A stretch of 64,000 nt of DNA. Origin: Streptomyces sp. GS7. GTDB lineage: Bacteria > Actinomycetota > Actinomycetes > Streptomycetales > Streptomycetaceae. The first letter of the stretch is position 1. Each line of letters opens with the position of its first letter. Position numbers and translations under genes: made by a program. The notes below the pieces were generated by a model, which did not search any database, was not told where the DNA came from, and saw nothing but the letters and a program-made list of their open reading frames with translations. Below, piece by piece: positions 45,676 through 54,040 of this stretch. Location of the stretch: assembly GCF_009834125.1 (NCBI RefSeq), contig NZ_CP047146.1, positions 2,845,501 through 2,909,500 on the forward strand. The letters run 5' to 3'.

Positions 45676-45747
45676 TGGACGATACTGGGATTGAACCAGT
45701 GACCTCTTCCGTGTCAGGGAAGCGCTCTCCCGCTGAGCTAATCGTCC
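45676..45747 (-). tRNA. tRNA-Val (anticodon GAC), copy 1
   Basis: 72 nt. Acceptor GGACGAT/ATCGTCC, discriminator A, D-arm GCTCAGCGGGAGAGC, anticodon stem CTTCC/GGAAG with loop CTGACAC giving GAC, T-arm GGTTCAATCC. CCA not encoded. Last gene of the minus-strand tRNA cluster. Confidence 0.95.
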
Positions 45748-45786
45748 TCGGGACCACGGACATCGATGATCTCCGCGGGTACTGCG

Positions 45787-45858
45787 TGCGCGATACTGGG
45801 ATTGAACCAGTGACCTCTTCCGTGTCAGGGAAGCGCTCTCCCGCTGAGCTAATCGCGC
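45787..45858 (-). tRNA. tRNA-Val (anticodon GAC), copy 2
   Basis: 72 nt. Same body as the neighbouring copies but with acceptor GCGCGAT/ATCGCGC, a compensated change of the first acceptor pairs. Anticodon GAC. Confidence 0.95.
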
Positions 45859-45882
45859 GGGAGCCCGGTCGAACCGGGCCAG

Positions 45883-45954
45883 TGGACGATACTGGGATTG
45901 AACCAGTGACCTCTTCCGTGTCAGGGAAGCGCTCTCCCGCTGAGCTAATCGTCC
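45883..45954 (-). tRNA. tRNA-Val (anticodon GAC), copy 3
   Basis: 72 nt, identical in the tRNA body to copy 1 (acceptor GGACGAT/ATCGTCC). Four bases separate it from tRNA-Cys. Confidence 0.95.
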
Positions 45955-45958
45955 TTGG

Positions 45959-46029
45959 AGGTGGAGACGGGATTTGAACCCGTGTAGACGGCTTTGCAGG
46001 CCGTTGCCTCGCCTCTCGGCCACTCCACC
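45959..46029 (-). tRNA. tRNA-Cys (anticodon GCA)
   Basis: 71 nt. Acceptor GGTGGAG/CTCCACC with discriminator U, typical for Cys; anticodon stem ACGGC/GCCGT with loop CTGCAAA giving GCA; T-arm GGTTCAAATCC. Confidence 0.95.
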
Positions 46030-46065
46030 AGGAGTGAAGGGGGGTCGGGAAGATCCCCCACATCG

Positions 46066-46138
<73 letters not shown>

Positions 46139-46315
46139 AGGTGACTCTCCCAGACTACGTCGGGAAGCTACCCGGCCTCCGGGGCGCTCCCGCGTCCCGG
46201 CGACGTGTTGAACTCTAGCGGATTCCGGGGCCAGTACAAAAACGCGTTTGTGCAGCGTGCTGCGCTGCTTGCTCGGCCCGGGCGGTTGTCGGTGCGCGGC
46301 CATAGACTCACTGAC

Positions 46316-47386
46316 GTGCACGACTTCGCTCCCATGGCCCGCTTCGGCGGCCTGATAGCCACCGGCCTGCGCGATGTGACCAGCGATCCCGCGGCCCTGG
46401 ATTCCGCAGGCTGGTGGGCGGTGACCGCCGGCTTCGAAGGAGGTGTGGTCTGCGCCCGCTTCGCCGACGTACGCCCGGCGACCGCGGCCGACGCCCCCGC
46501 CCCCGACCGGTGGCGCGGCCCCCTCCCGGGCGACTGGCGCAGCTCCATGGACCGCGCCGCCTATACCGCCGGCGTGCGGCGCATCCGTGAACACATCGCG
46601 GCCGGCACGGTCTATCAAGTGAACCTCTGCCGGGTCCTGACCGCGCCGCTGCCGGACCGCGACCGCGCCGACGTGGACGCGCTCTCCGCCGTACTGGCCC
46701 GCGGCAACCCCGCGCCCTACGCCGGCACGGTCCGGCTGCCGGACCACGGCGTCGAGGTCGCCACCGCCTCCCCGGAGCTGTTCCTGCGGCGCGCCGGCCG
46801 GACCGTCGAGTCCGGCCCCATCAAGGGCACCGGCCGCATCGCCGCGGACCTCTCGGAGAAGGACCGGGCGGAGAACGTGATGATCGTCGACCTGGTCCGC
46901 AACGACCTGGGGCGGGTCTGCGCCACGGGCACCGTCACCGTCCCCGCCCTCTGCGCCGTGGAGGAGCACCCGGGCCTGGTCCACCTCGTCTCCACCGTGC
47001 GCGGCGAACTGGCCGAGACGCACGAGAAGACGGCCTGGGCGGATCTGCTCGACGCCACCTTCCCTCCCGGGTCGGTCACCGGCGCCCCCAAGTCCAGCGC
47101 GCTGCGGATCATCGACGAGCTGGAGACCGCACCCCGCGGCCCGTACTGCGGCGGTATCGGCTGGGTCGACGCCGACCGCCGCACCGGCGAGCTGAACGTC
47201 GGCATCCGCACGTTCTGGATCGACCGCACCCCGCCCGGCGGCCCGGTCCTGCGCTTCGGCGCCGGGGCCGGGATCATCTGGGACTCGGATCCGGAGCGGG
47301 AGTGGGCGGAGACCGAGTTGAAGGCGCGACGGCTGCTGGCGGTAGCGTCGGGTGTGCACGAAGTGAGCGGAGGGACACAGCGATGA
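46316..47386 (+). CDS. pabB: Aminodeoxychorismate synthase component I
   Basis: A 356-residue chorismate-utilising enzyme. TVYQVNLCRVLTAPL, ASPELFLRR, SGPIKGTGRI, MIVDLVRNDLGRV, FPPGSVTGAPKSSALRIIDE and a final FGAGAGIIWDSDPEREWAET are the family signatures. It lacks the long N-terminal part of TrpE, and the coupled class IV aminotransferase behind it (PabC) identifies it as PabB: chorismate to aminodeoxychorismate for folate. The GTG start has TAGACT (46303-46308) 7 bp upstream and no ribosome site, so the message looks leaderless. PabA is not adjacent. Confidence 0.88.
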   Translation: MHDFAPMARFGGLIATGLRDVTSDPAALDSAGWWAVTAGFEGGVVCARFADVRPATAADAPAPDRWRGPLPGDWRSSMDRAAYTAGVRRIREHIAAGTVYQVNLCRVLTAPLPDRDRADVDALSAVLARGNPAPYAGTVRLPDHGVEVATASPELFLRRAGRTVESGPIKGTGRIAADLSEKDRAENVMIVDLVRNDLGRVCATGTVTVPALCAVEEHPGLVHLVSTVRGELAETHEKTAWADLLDATFPPGSVTGAPKSSALRIIDELETAPRGPYCGGIGWVDADRRTGELNVGIRTFWIDRTPPGGPVLRFGAGAGIIWDSDPEREWAETELKARRLLAVASGVHEVSGGTQR

Positions 47387-48210
47387 AGATCTGGCTCGAC
47401 GGGGGACTGCGGGACGCCGAGGCCGCCCGGGTCTCGGTCTTCGACCACGGCCTGACGGTCGGCGACGGCGTCTTCGAGACCATCAAGGCCGACCACGGCC
47501 GGGCCTTCGCCCTCACCCGCCACCTGGAGCGCCTGACCACCTCCGCCCGGGGGCTCGGCCTGCCCGACCCCGATCTCGACGAGGTGCGGCGCGGCTGCGA
47601 AGCCGTCCTGGACGCCAATCCGATGGCGCTCGGCCGGCTGCGGATCACCTACACCGGCGGCGTCTCCCCGCTCGGCTCGGACCGCGGCGAGGCCGGCCCC
47701 ACCCTGGTCGTCGCGCTCTCCGAGACCCGGCGCCGCCCCGACACCACCGCCGCCGTCACCGTCCCCTGGACGCGCAACGAACGCGGCGCGCTCGCCGGCC
47801 TGAAGACCACCTCGTACGGCGAGAACGTCGTCGCCCTCGCCCGCGCGCGTGAACGGGGCGCCTCCGAGGCGCTGTTCGGCAACACCGTCGGCGCGCTCTG
47901 CGAGGGCACCGGCTCCAACGTCTTCGTCGTGCTGGACGGTGAACTGCACACCCCGCCGCTGTCCTCCGGCTGCCTGGCCGGCATCACCCGCGCCCTGACC
48001 GTCGCCTGGGCCGGCGCCAAGGAGACCGACCTGCCGCTGGACGCCCTGGAGGGCGCCGAGGAGATCTTCCTGACCTCCACCCTCCGCGACGTCCAGGCCG
48101 TGACGCGTGTCGACGACCGCCAACTCGCCGACGGGCCGGGCCCGGTGACCGCCGAGGCGATGCGGATCTTCGACGAGCGGTCGGCCGCGGACTTCGACCC
48201 GCGCTGGTGA
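47383..48210 (+). CDS. pabC: Aminodeoxychorismate lyase (class IV aminotransferase)
   Basis: A 275-residue fold-type IV PLP enzyme. VFDHGLTVGDGVFETI opens it, RHLERLTTSARGLGL follows, the PLP lysine is K141 in LAGLKTTSYGENV, and the EALFGNTVGALCEGTGSNVF and IFLTSTLRDVQAV segments close it. Probably 4-amino-4-deoxychorismate lyase, since it overlaps pabB by ATGA; a branched-chain or D-amino-acid aminotransferase role is the alternative for this fold. It completes p-aminobenzoate synthesis with pabB. Confidence 0.85.
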   Translation: MKIWLDGGLRDAEAARVSVFDHGLTVGDGVFETIKADHGRAFALTRHLERLTTSARGLGLPDPDLDEVRRGCEAVLDANPMALGRLRITYTGGVSPLGSDRGEAGPTLVVALSETRRRPDTTAAVTVPWTRNERGALAGLKTTSYGENVVALARARERGASEALFGNTVGALCEGTGSNVFVVLDGELHTPPLSSGCLAGITRALTVAWAGAKETDLPLDALEGAEEIFLTSTLRDVQAVTRVDDRQLADGPGPVTAEAMRIFDERSAADFDPRW

Positions 48211-48246
48211 TGACGGGCCCGTGGGCGGGCGAGTAGAAAGTCTTCC

Positions 48247-49077
48247 GTGACCACTACGCTGCGCCCCGCGGGCCCCGAAGTTCGACACGACGACGGCCGC
48301 CGGTCCCGCCCCTACGACATCTGCGTCAACAGCCGCCGGGTCGGCGGGATCCAGCTCGCCACGGACGCCCGGTTCGGCCCGGTGGCAGGCCGGATCGAGG
48401 CCCTGGCGGTGGACGCCCCGGACCGGCACCGAGGGCGGGCCACGGTCGCCGCGCTGGCGGCCGAGGAAGTGCTGCGCGGCTGGGGCTGCCGGCAGATCGA
48501 GGTGACCGTGCCCACCGACGCCGAGGCGGCCGTACGGCTCGCGGCGGCGCTGGGCTACACCGAACGCAGCCGCATCATGGCCAGGGCGCTGAGCGGCCCG
48601 CCCCGGCTCCCCGAGGGCAGCGTCGACCGGCCGCTGAGCGCGGACGCGTACCCGGCCTGGCGGGACGCCGCGATCGCCGAGCACATCCGCTCGGAGATGG
48701 CCCAGGGGATGTCCCGCGAACGCGCCGAGGAGACCTCGGCCGCCGCGCACGACGCCCTGCTCCCCGACGGCGCGGCCACGCCCCACCACGCGCTGCGCGT
48801 CCTCGCCCACGAGGGCGCGGACGTCGGCACGCTGTGGCTCGCGCTGCGCCTTCCGGGGCAGCCCGGCGGCTATGTCCTCGACGTGCGGGTGGTGCCCGGG
48901 CGCCGCGGTGAGGGCCACGGCCGCACCCTGATGCTCGTCGCCGAGCGCGCCTGCCTGGCCGCGGGCCGCTCGTCGCTGGCCCTGAACGTCCACCCGGACA
49001 ACGCCCCCGCGCTCGGCCTCTACGGCTCGCTCGGCTACCGCACCACCGCGTACCGCCTCTGGAAGCCGATCCTCTGA
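48247..49077 (+). CDS. Tandem GNAT N-acetyltransferase
   Basis: A 276-residue protein with two GNAT-like halves. The first (~20-115) has a degraded CoA loop, IEALAVDAPDRHRGRATVAAL. The second (~120-276) has a full loop, DVRVVPGRRGEGHGRTLMLV, and motif B, LNVHPDNAPALGLYGSLGYR. So the C-terminal half is likely to be catalytic and the N-terminal half structural. The substrate is unknown. GTG start; 36 bp after pabC on the same strand, possibly part of the same transcript. Confidence 0.85.
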   Translation: MTTTLRPAGPEVRHDDGRRSRPYDICVNSRRVGGIQLATDARFGPVAGRIEALAVDAPDRHRGRATVAALAAEEVLRGWGCRQIEVTVPTDAEAAVRLAAALGYTERSRIMARALSGPPRLPEGSVDRPLSADAYPAWRDAAIAEHIRSEMAQGMSRERAEETSAAAHDALLPDGAATPHHALRVLAHEGADVGTLWLALRLPGQPGGYVLDVRVVPGRRGEGHGRTLMLVAERACLAAGRSSLALNVHPDNAPALGLYGSLGYRTTAYRLWKPIL

Positions 49078-49166
49078 GCGCGGCGGGTCCTTCCGCAGGA
49101 CCGGTCCTCCGCGCGGCCGGTGCGGCTCCCGGACTCCGCCCGCCGGACCGGCCTGCGGGGCGGGTC

Positions 49167-49706
49167 CTAGCCCTGCCCGGCCAGCAGCCGGTCGGCGATC
49201 TCCTCGATACGGGCCCGCAGCCCCTCCTGGCTCTTCCCGCCGTCGAGCCGCTCGCTGCCGATCACATACGTCGGGGTGCCGGTCACCCCGATCGCCTTGC
49301 CCTCGGCCTGGTCCGCGTCCACGACCAGCAGATGCCGCCCGTCGATCAGCGCGGTGTCCAGCTCCTCGGCGTCCAGCGCCAGTTCCCCGGCGACGTCCAG
49401 CAGCAGCTTCTCGCCGTGCGTGCCGAGTTCCTCGGTGCGCGCCAGCACCGCCTCGACGTACGGCCAGGCCCGCCCCTGCACGGCGGCCTCCTCGGCGGCC
49501 TGGGCTGCGGCGTAGGCGTGCTTGTGCTTCTCCAGGGGGAAGTGGCGCAGTTGGATGTCCAGCCGGTCCCCGTAGCGCTCCCGGAGTGCCCGTACGTCCG
49601 CCAGCGCGGCGGTGCAGTCCGGGCACTGCAGATCGCACCAGACATCGAGCTGGGGGCGTACGGAGTTGCTGGGGGCCGGGGAGCCGGAGACGGCGGCGTC
49701 GTTCAT
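49167..49706 (-). CDS. DsbA/FrnE-like thiol oxidoreductase
   Basis: A 179-residue thioredoxin-fold protein. The active-site motif is CPDC in LDVWCDLQCPDCTAALADV, with an inserted helical domain (AAAQAAEEAAVQGRAWPYVE) and the cis-Pro loop GVTGTPTYVIG. This is a DsbA-type (Thioredoxin_4) protein. It has no signal peptide, so it probably acts in the cytoplasm. The start is the ATG 49704-49706 giving MNDAAVSGSPAPSNSVRPQL. It is convergent with the tandem GNAT gene and divergent from the membrane-protein gene. Confidence 0.87.
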   Translation of the reverse strand: MNDAAVSGSPAPSNSVRPQLDVWCDLQCPDCTAALADVRALRERYGDRLDIQLRHFPLEKHKHAYAAAQAAEEAAVQGRAWPYVEAVLARTEELGTHGEKLLLDVAGELALDAEELDTALIDGRHLLVVDADQAEGKAIGVTGTPTYVIGSERLDGGKSQEGLRARIEEIADRLLAGQG

Positions 49707-49877
49707 GGGGCCAGTCTCCCAGTCGGCCTCCCCGGGCCGGAACCCGGACCTGCGGAGGAGAGCGACCCGGAGATCTCCCTGAGGTCCGGCCGGAACGTGG
49801 CTCGGGCGGGGCCGGAGGGGGCAGGATGGAAGGGAGCGCGGATCGCCCGCTCGTCCCTCGACCGGCAGGAGGACCGG

Positions 49878-50333
49878 ATGCTGACCTCGACAGTGTGTGC
49901 CGCGGTTTCGGCAGCGGGCCTGGGCATCGCCGCGCTGACCGCGTACCGCAAGCGGTTCCTGGCCGCGACCCGTATCGCCGCCTTCGCCCTGATCCCCGTC
50001 GGCCTGGTGATGACCGGTGTCATCGACTGGGTCACCAGCATCGTCCTCAAGCCCACGGTCTGGGCCGGCTTCGGTGTGCTCGCGCTCTCCGCGGTGCTGT
50101 TCATGATCAGCCGGGTCGTGGAGCGCCGCCGCGGGATAGGCGGTCGCAAGGAGCGCCGGGCCGCGGCGGCCTCCCGGCCCGACGCGGTGGCGCCGGCCGC
50201 CTCCGCGCCGTCCCTCGGCGCGGGCCGTGCCGCTCAGCAGGCGCCCAAGGGCAAGCAGGCTCCGGGCAGGGATCTGGCACCCAAGGATGACTTCTCGGAC
50301 ATCGAAGCGATCCTGAAAAAGCACGGGATCTGA
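49878..50333 (+). CDS. Two-helix membrane protein with a conserved acidic C-terminus, unknown function
   Basis: 151 residues. An N-terminal hydrophobic segment (TVCAAVSAAGLGIAALTAY), two more around FALIPVGLVMTGVIDW and GFGVLALSAVLFMI, a basic stretch (RVVERRRGIGGRKERR), a low-complexity Ala/Pro region and a conserved end, DDFSDIEAILKKHGI. Similar actinobacterial proteins have been annotated loosely as cellulose-synthase-related, but I see no such domain. CAGGAGGA precedes the ATG. Confidence 0.7.
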   Translation: MLTSTVCAAVSAAGLGIAALTAYRKRFLAATRIAAFALIPVGLVMTGVIDWVTSIVLKPTVWAGFGVLALSAVLFMISRVVERRRGIGGRKERRAAAASRPDAVAPAASAPSLGAGRAAQQAPKGKQAPGRDLAPKDDFSDIEAILKKHGI

Positions 50334-50401
50334 TGAACTCCCGCTGCTGAGAGGGTTATTGGCGCTTCCGGGACGATCATCTGCGCGATGATGCGCGCGA
50401 G

Positions 50402-50557
50402 ATGAACGATGAGTGCGCCCTCGCCCAAGACGACGCCCCGTGCCCCGAACCCCGCGGTTGTCTGTTCGCGCTGTCCCAGCCGCCGCTGATGCTCTTCCTG
50501 GCCGTCATCGGCTTTCTGCTTCTCCTGGGCGCCGTACACGACCTCTACATCCTGTGA
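50402..50557 (+). CDS. 51-residue single-pass membrane protein
   Basis: Starts MNDECALAQDDAPCPEPRGC and continues with a hydrophobic helix (PPLMLFLAVIGFLLLLGAV) and a HDLYIL end. Third codon positions are almost all G or C, as in real genes here. Three cysteines precede the helix. It lies 68 bp after the two-helix membrane protein on the same strand. No family is recognised. Coding character and a clean start and stop support it; the ribosome site is weak. Confidence 0.6.
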   Translation: MNDECALAQDDAPCPEPRGCLFALSQPPLMLFLAVIGFLLLLGAVHDLYIL

Positions 50558-50590
50558 GGCGGGCGAGACGGTGTGTCGCCCGCCGCCTGC

Positions 50591-51157
50591 TCAGCCCGCC
50601 GCCTCCCGCCGCCGCGCACGGTACGCCGCGACGTGCAGCCGGTTGCCGCAGGTGCGGCTGTCGCAGTAGCGCCGGGAGCGATTGCGCGACAGGTCGACGA
50701 AGGCGTGCCGGCAGTCCGGCGCCTCGCACCGCCGCAGCCGCTCCCGCTCCCCGGCGACGACGATGAAGGCCAGCGCCATCCCGCCGTCCGCGGCGAGGTG
50801 GTCGGCCACCGAGGCGTCCGGTGCGAAGTAGTGGACGTGCCAGTCGTAGCCGTCGTGATCGGTCAGCTGCGGGGTGGTGCCCGCGGAGGCGACCAGCGCG
50901 TTCAGCTGCTCGGCCGCGGCGCGGTCGTCCCCGGCCGCGAAGACCTGCGCGAACCGTGCCCGTACGGCCCGTACGGACGCCAGGTCGCTCGTCGCGAGGT
51001 CCCCGACCCCGCTGACGTCGTTGCGCCGTACGAAGTCCTGGAGGGCCGCGAGGTCGGTCAGGCTGTCCGGTGCGCCGGGCGCCTCGCCCTCCGGCGCGGT
51101 GTTCAGCAGATCGACGACCGCGTCCAGCGCGCACCGGGTGTCATGGGTGATCAGCAC
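50591..51157 (-). CDS. CGNR zinc-finger (ABATE-domain) putative stress regulator
   Basis: A 188-residue protein. The N-terminal ABATE-like helical domain (LDAVVDLLNTAPEGEAPGAP..., FVRRNDVSGVG) is followed by a C-terminal CGNR zinc finger: RRCEAPDCRHAFVDLSRNRS then YCDSRTCGNRLHVAAYRAR, with Cys pairs for one zinc and the CGNR box. Such proteins are predicted transcription or stress factors. The start is GTG, preceded by AGGGAGCGGAACC. No partner gene is evident. Confidence 0.87.
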   Translation of the reverse strand: MLITHDTRCALDAVVDLLNTAPEGEAPGAPDSLTDLAALQDFVRRNDVSGVGDLATSDLASVRAVRARFAQVFAAGDDRAAAEQLNALVASAGTTPQLTDHDGYDWHVHYFAPDASVADHLAADGGMALAFIVVAGERERLRRCEAPDCRHAFVDLSRNRSRRYCDSRTCGNRLHVAAYRARRREAAG

Positions 51158-51383
51158 GGTTCCGCTCCCTGGCCGGGTGGGGTCGGACGGGTGCCGCCCC
51201 GGTGTCGTTGGCGAATGGTCGCCGACTCTAGCGCCTGGAACAAGCCTCGGCGCCGTCTCCGCGGTGGGTCCGCGGCGACGGCGCCGGAGCGTGCCGTATG
51301 AACTTGTCGGTCCTGCGCCGTCTCCCCGAGTCGGACGGTCGCAAGTGTGAGCGGGTGGGTGCGGTGGGTATCTGTGCCGCGCC

Positions 51384-51797
51384 TCAGCTCTCCGCCAGGA
51401 TGTGGGAGAGCTCGGTGTCGAGATCGAAATGGCGGTGCTCCGTACCGGGCGGTACGGCGGCGTCGGTCCTCTTGAGGAAGGATTCGAGCGCCCTCGCCGG
51501 GGCTTCCAGAAGGGCTTCCCCTTCGGGGGAGCTCAGGGCGATACAGACAACGCCCTGCCCGTGGCTCCGGGACGGCCATACGCGGACGTCTCCGGTGCCC
51601 GTGGGCCGGTGCAGGCCCTCGGCGAGGAGGTCGCGGGCGAAAACCCACTCGACGGTCTCCTCGGCTCCGGTGTGGAAGGTGGCATGCACGGCATACGGAT
51701 CGGCCGTGTCATACCGCAGGCCCGCGGGTACAGGCAGTGAGGACTCGCTCGACACAACGAGGCGCAGGTGCAGCTCGCAGCTGACCGTGGTGTTCAT
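51384..51797 (-). CDS. ssgB: Sporulation septation protein SsgB
   Basis: 137 residues, the exact canonical length. It opens MNTTVSCELHLRLVVSSESS and runs through VHATFHTGAEETVEWVFARDLL and TGDVRVWPSRSHGQGVVCIA to HFDLDTELSHILAES. SsgB is the SALP-family protein that, with SsgA, recruits FtsZ to future septation sites in sporogenic aerial hyphae; it is restricted to morphologically complex actinomycetes and conserved almost to identity within Streptomyces. This is the strongest taxonomic marker in the window. A longer upstream start is rejected because it adds Arg-rich sequence. Confidence 0.97.
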   Translation of the reverse strand: MNTTVSCELHLRLVVSSESSLPVPAGLRYDTADPYAVHATFHTGAEETVEWVFARDLLAEGLHRPTGTGDVRVWPSRSHGQGVVCIALSSPEGEALLEAPARALESFLKRTDAAVPPGTEHRHFDLDTELSHILAES

Positions 51798-52175
51798 AAG
51801 CGCCAGGGCCTTTCGCTCAGTGTGCGCTCGGGGATTCGCACGTCGGCGAAATCGACATGCCACCTACGGTGCCGTTGTAAACCCCTCTGACGGTTTTGGG
51901 TGGCTTCAGGTACCTCTTACGGCGGATTGCGTGATCGTCCCCGGACGTATTTCGTTGGCGCGGTCCTGCCCGGTAAGTGTGCGCTCCAAATACGCAGCGT
52001 AATGGGAGGCGGGGCCGGTTGGACGGTGATCTTCGCGGGTTGGGCGATTCGGGTGACGGGATTCGGGTGCCGGATGTCGTTCGGGTCCGTCCGGTCGCCG
52101 CCGCGTGGCGGGCTGGAGCCGCTCCGGCGGTGGTCGGAAGTGCCTCCCGACGTGGGGTAATGTTGGCGGTGCGCC
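51798..52175. other. ssgB promoter region and spacer before tRNA-Val
   Basis: About 380 bp. The minus strand contains GTTTACAACGG followed by GTAGGTGG near 51860-51885, possibly the ssgB promoter, but I cannot assign a sigma factor. The remainder, up to the tRNA-Val gene, shows only short frames without coding character. Confidence 0.4.
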
Positions 52176-52247
52176 GGGCGATTAGCTCAGTGGGAGAGCG
52201 CTTCGTTCACACCGAAGAGGTCACTGGTTCGAACCCAGTATCGCCCA
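52176..52247 (+). tRNA. tRNA-Val (anticodon CAC), copy 1
   Basis: 72 nt. Acceptor GGGCGAT/ATCGCCC, discriminator A, D-arm GCTCAGTGGGAGAGC, anticodon stem CTTCG/CGAAG with loop TTCACAC giving CAC, T-arm GGTTCGAACCC. Followed by a strong terminator. Confidence 0.95.
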
Positions 52248-52257
52248 CCCCGGACGA

Positions 52258-52286
52258 CGGCCCGGAGACATCAAGTCTCCGGGCCG
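52258..52286 (+). terminator. Terminator after tRNA-Val copy 1
   Basis: CGGCCCGGAGAC (52258-52269), loop ATCAA, GTCTCCGGGCCG (52275-52286), then TTGCGGTTGTTG. Confidence 0.85.
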
Positions 52287-52334
52287 TTGCGGTTGTTGAG
52301 CCTTTCCGGCGGCCGCGGGGCGCACACTGGGATC

Positions 52335-52805
52335 ATGCCCGACTGGTCCGGCCGTCCGCGCCGTCTGCATCGCTACCGCTTCCGCAGCGTATGGCTGCTG
52401 AACGCCCCGCCCGCCGTCGTCTACGCCGTGCTGGAACGCGCCGAGGCGTATCCCCATTGGTGGCCGCAGGTGCGGGAGGTGGCCCCGATCGACGAGCGGA
52501 GCGGGACGGCCCGGTTCCGGTCCTTTCTGCCGTACCACCTGGAGGTGGTGGCCTCCGAGGCCGTGCGGGACCCCGGGGCCGGGGTGCTGGAGATAGCGAT
52601 GCGCGGGGACCTGACCGGCTGGGCGCGCTGGACGGTCGTGCCGGGGGAGGGCGGCACCCGGGCGGTCTTCGAGCAGGACGTGGAGGTCTGCAAACCGCTG
52701 CTGCGGCGCTGGGCGCTGCTGGGACGGCCGCTGTTCCTGGCCAATCACGCGCTGATGATGCGGGCCGGGCGCCGCGGGCTGGCGGCCTGGCTGGCCCGGG
52801 GGTGA
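52335..52805 (+). CDS. SRPBCC (START-like) domain protein
   Basis: 156 residues. It opens with a basic tail and RFRSVWLLNAPPAVVYAVLERAEAYPHWWP, the classic polyketide-cyclase/SRPBCC opening helix-strand, then VREVAPIDERSGTARFRSFLPYHL and a final helix (PLFLANHALMMRAGRRG). Such proteins bind lipids or small hydrophobic ligands. The gene is sandwiched between two identical tRNA-Val(CAC) genes, all on the plus strand. Confidence 0.85.
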   Translation: MPDWSGRPRRLHRYRFRSVWLLNAPPAVVYAVLERAEAYPHWWPQVREVAPIDERSGTARFRSFLPYHLEVVASEAVRDPGAGVLEIAMRGDLTGWARWTVVPGEGGTRAVFEQDVEVCKPLLRRWALLGRPLFLANHALMMRAGRRGLAAWLARG

Positions 52806-52889
52806 CGGGAGCGGGGAAGGGAATTTGAAGGAAGGCCGTGGCGACCTGTATCGTTCAGGTCGTTCGCGAGGGAAACCCCGCCGACACCC

Positions 52890-52961
52890 GGGCGATTAGC
52901 TCAGTGGGAGAGCGCTTCGTTCACACCGAAGAGGTCACTGGTTCGAACCCAGTATCGCCCA
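52890..52961 (+). tRNA. tRNA-Val (anticodon CAC), copy 2
   Basis: 72 nt, identical in sequence to the copy 714 bp upstream (acceptor GGGCGAT/ATCGCCC, anticodon CAC). Followed by a terminator with T-tract. Confidence 0.95.
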
Positions 52962-52976
52962 CCGGGATCATGAATC

Positions 52977-53008
52977 GGGCCGCCAACAGGCGGCCCGTTT
53001 CTGTTTTT
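52977..53008 (+). terminator. Rho-independent terminator after tRNA-Val copy 2
   Basis: GGGCCGCC-AACA-GGCGGCCC followed by GTTTCTGTTTTT, a textbook stem with T-tract. Confidence 0.92.
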
Positions 53009-53089
53009 CGGGCGCCGGACGGCGGGAGCCGCGGAGCCGGAGTTCCGCTGCGGTGCCGGCGCGGAGCGGCTCGGAATTCCGTACCGGCG

Positions 53090-53818
53090 TCAGGCCGCGG
53101 CGGGGAGTTCGGGGCGCAGTGGCCAATGGGGATCGACGGTCTCCGGGGAGCCGCTGCGGGCGAACCACGCCTGGAGCCCGCGCGCCTGGGCGGCGTACCA
53201 GACCGCCTGGCGGGTGTGCAGCTCCGCCGGCTGGATCCCCTGCAGCCGGTCGGCGAAGCGCCGGCCCACGGCCCGGACGACGCGCAGCGCGGCGAGCGCG
53301 TCCGCTGCCGCCTCATGGGCGTCGGTCAGCTCGACCTCGTAGTGCGCGCACAGGTCGGTGAGGGTGCGGCGGCCCTTGCGGTAGCGGTCCAGGTGCTTGT
53401 CCAGGACGCGGGGGTCGAGGACGTGCAGCGGGTGCGCGCCGAGATAGGCGGTGAGCGAGCTGGCACGGTGGCGCTTCAACTCCCGTTCCAGGAGCGTGAG
53501 ATCGAACGGGGCGTTCATCACCACCAGCGGGCGGCCGGCCACCGACTGGGTGGCCAGCGCGCGGGCGACCTCCTCCAGCACCGGTGCCGGCCACCGGCCG
53601 TGCAGTGCCAGATGATCGGCCGTCAGACCGTGCACCTCGATCGCGGCCGCCGGTATCTCGACGCCCGGGTTGATCAGCCAGCGGGTCACGCGCGGGGCGG
53701 AACGCGGGGTTTCCTGGACCACCAGGGCGGCGGAGACGATGCGATCGCGTTCCACGTCGATGCCCGTCGTCTCGGTGTCGAAGGCGGCGAGCGGACCGTC
53801 GTACCAGCTCGGTGTCAT
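53090..53818 (-). CDS. DnaQ-like 3'-5' exonuclease
   Basis: A 242-residue DEDDh exonuclease. Exo I is LAAFDTETTGIDVERDRIVS (D and E), Exo II is VVMNAPFDLTLLERE (D) and Exo III is TDAHEAAADALAAL (H-x4-D). It resembles the epsilon subunit or RNase T-type proofreaders, found as stand-alone enzymes in actinobacteria. The substrate (DNA or RNA) is not determined. It is divergent from the DUF4365 gene across 222 bp. Confidence 0.9.
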   Translation of the reverse strand: MTPSWYDGPLAAFDTETTGIDVERDRIVSAALVVQETPRSAPRVTRWLINPGVEIPAAAIEVHGLTADHLALHGRWPAPVLEEVARALATQSVAGRPLVVMNAPFDLTLLERELKRHRASSLTAYLGAHPLHVLDPRVLDKHLDRYRKGRRTLTDLCAHYEVELTDAHEAAADALAALRVVRAVGRRFADRLQGIQPAELHTRQAVWYAAQARGLQAWFARSGSPETVDPHWPLRPELPAAA

Positions 53819-54040
53819 GCCAACTCCTCCCGGTCGTGCGGGGGATGACGGTGCACGCCACCCGAGCTGGTGATACCCGGGCCGTACAGTGCTCGAACCG
53901 TCCTGGTTTGCGGACCACTTGACGCGGAGACAACCACAGGGACGGGCCGCCGCCGACCGCGCGGTCCGGCGGCCGCGTACGCACCGGCCGCCTCCCCGTC
54001 ATCCCACGCAGCGAACGGCACAGCCCGGAAGGCCCCTGCG

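Noticed and set aside
45676..45954. The three-fold repeat at 45.7-46.0 kb as a CRISPR-like array
   Set aside because: The repeats are 72-nt tRNA-Val genes with full cloverleaf structure; spacers are of unequal length.
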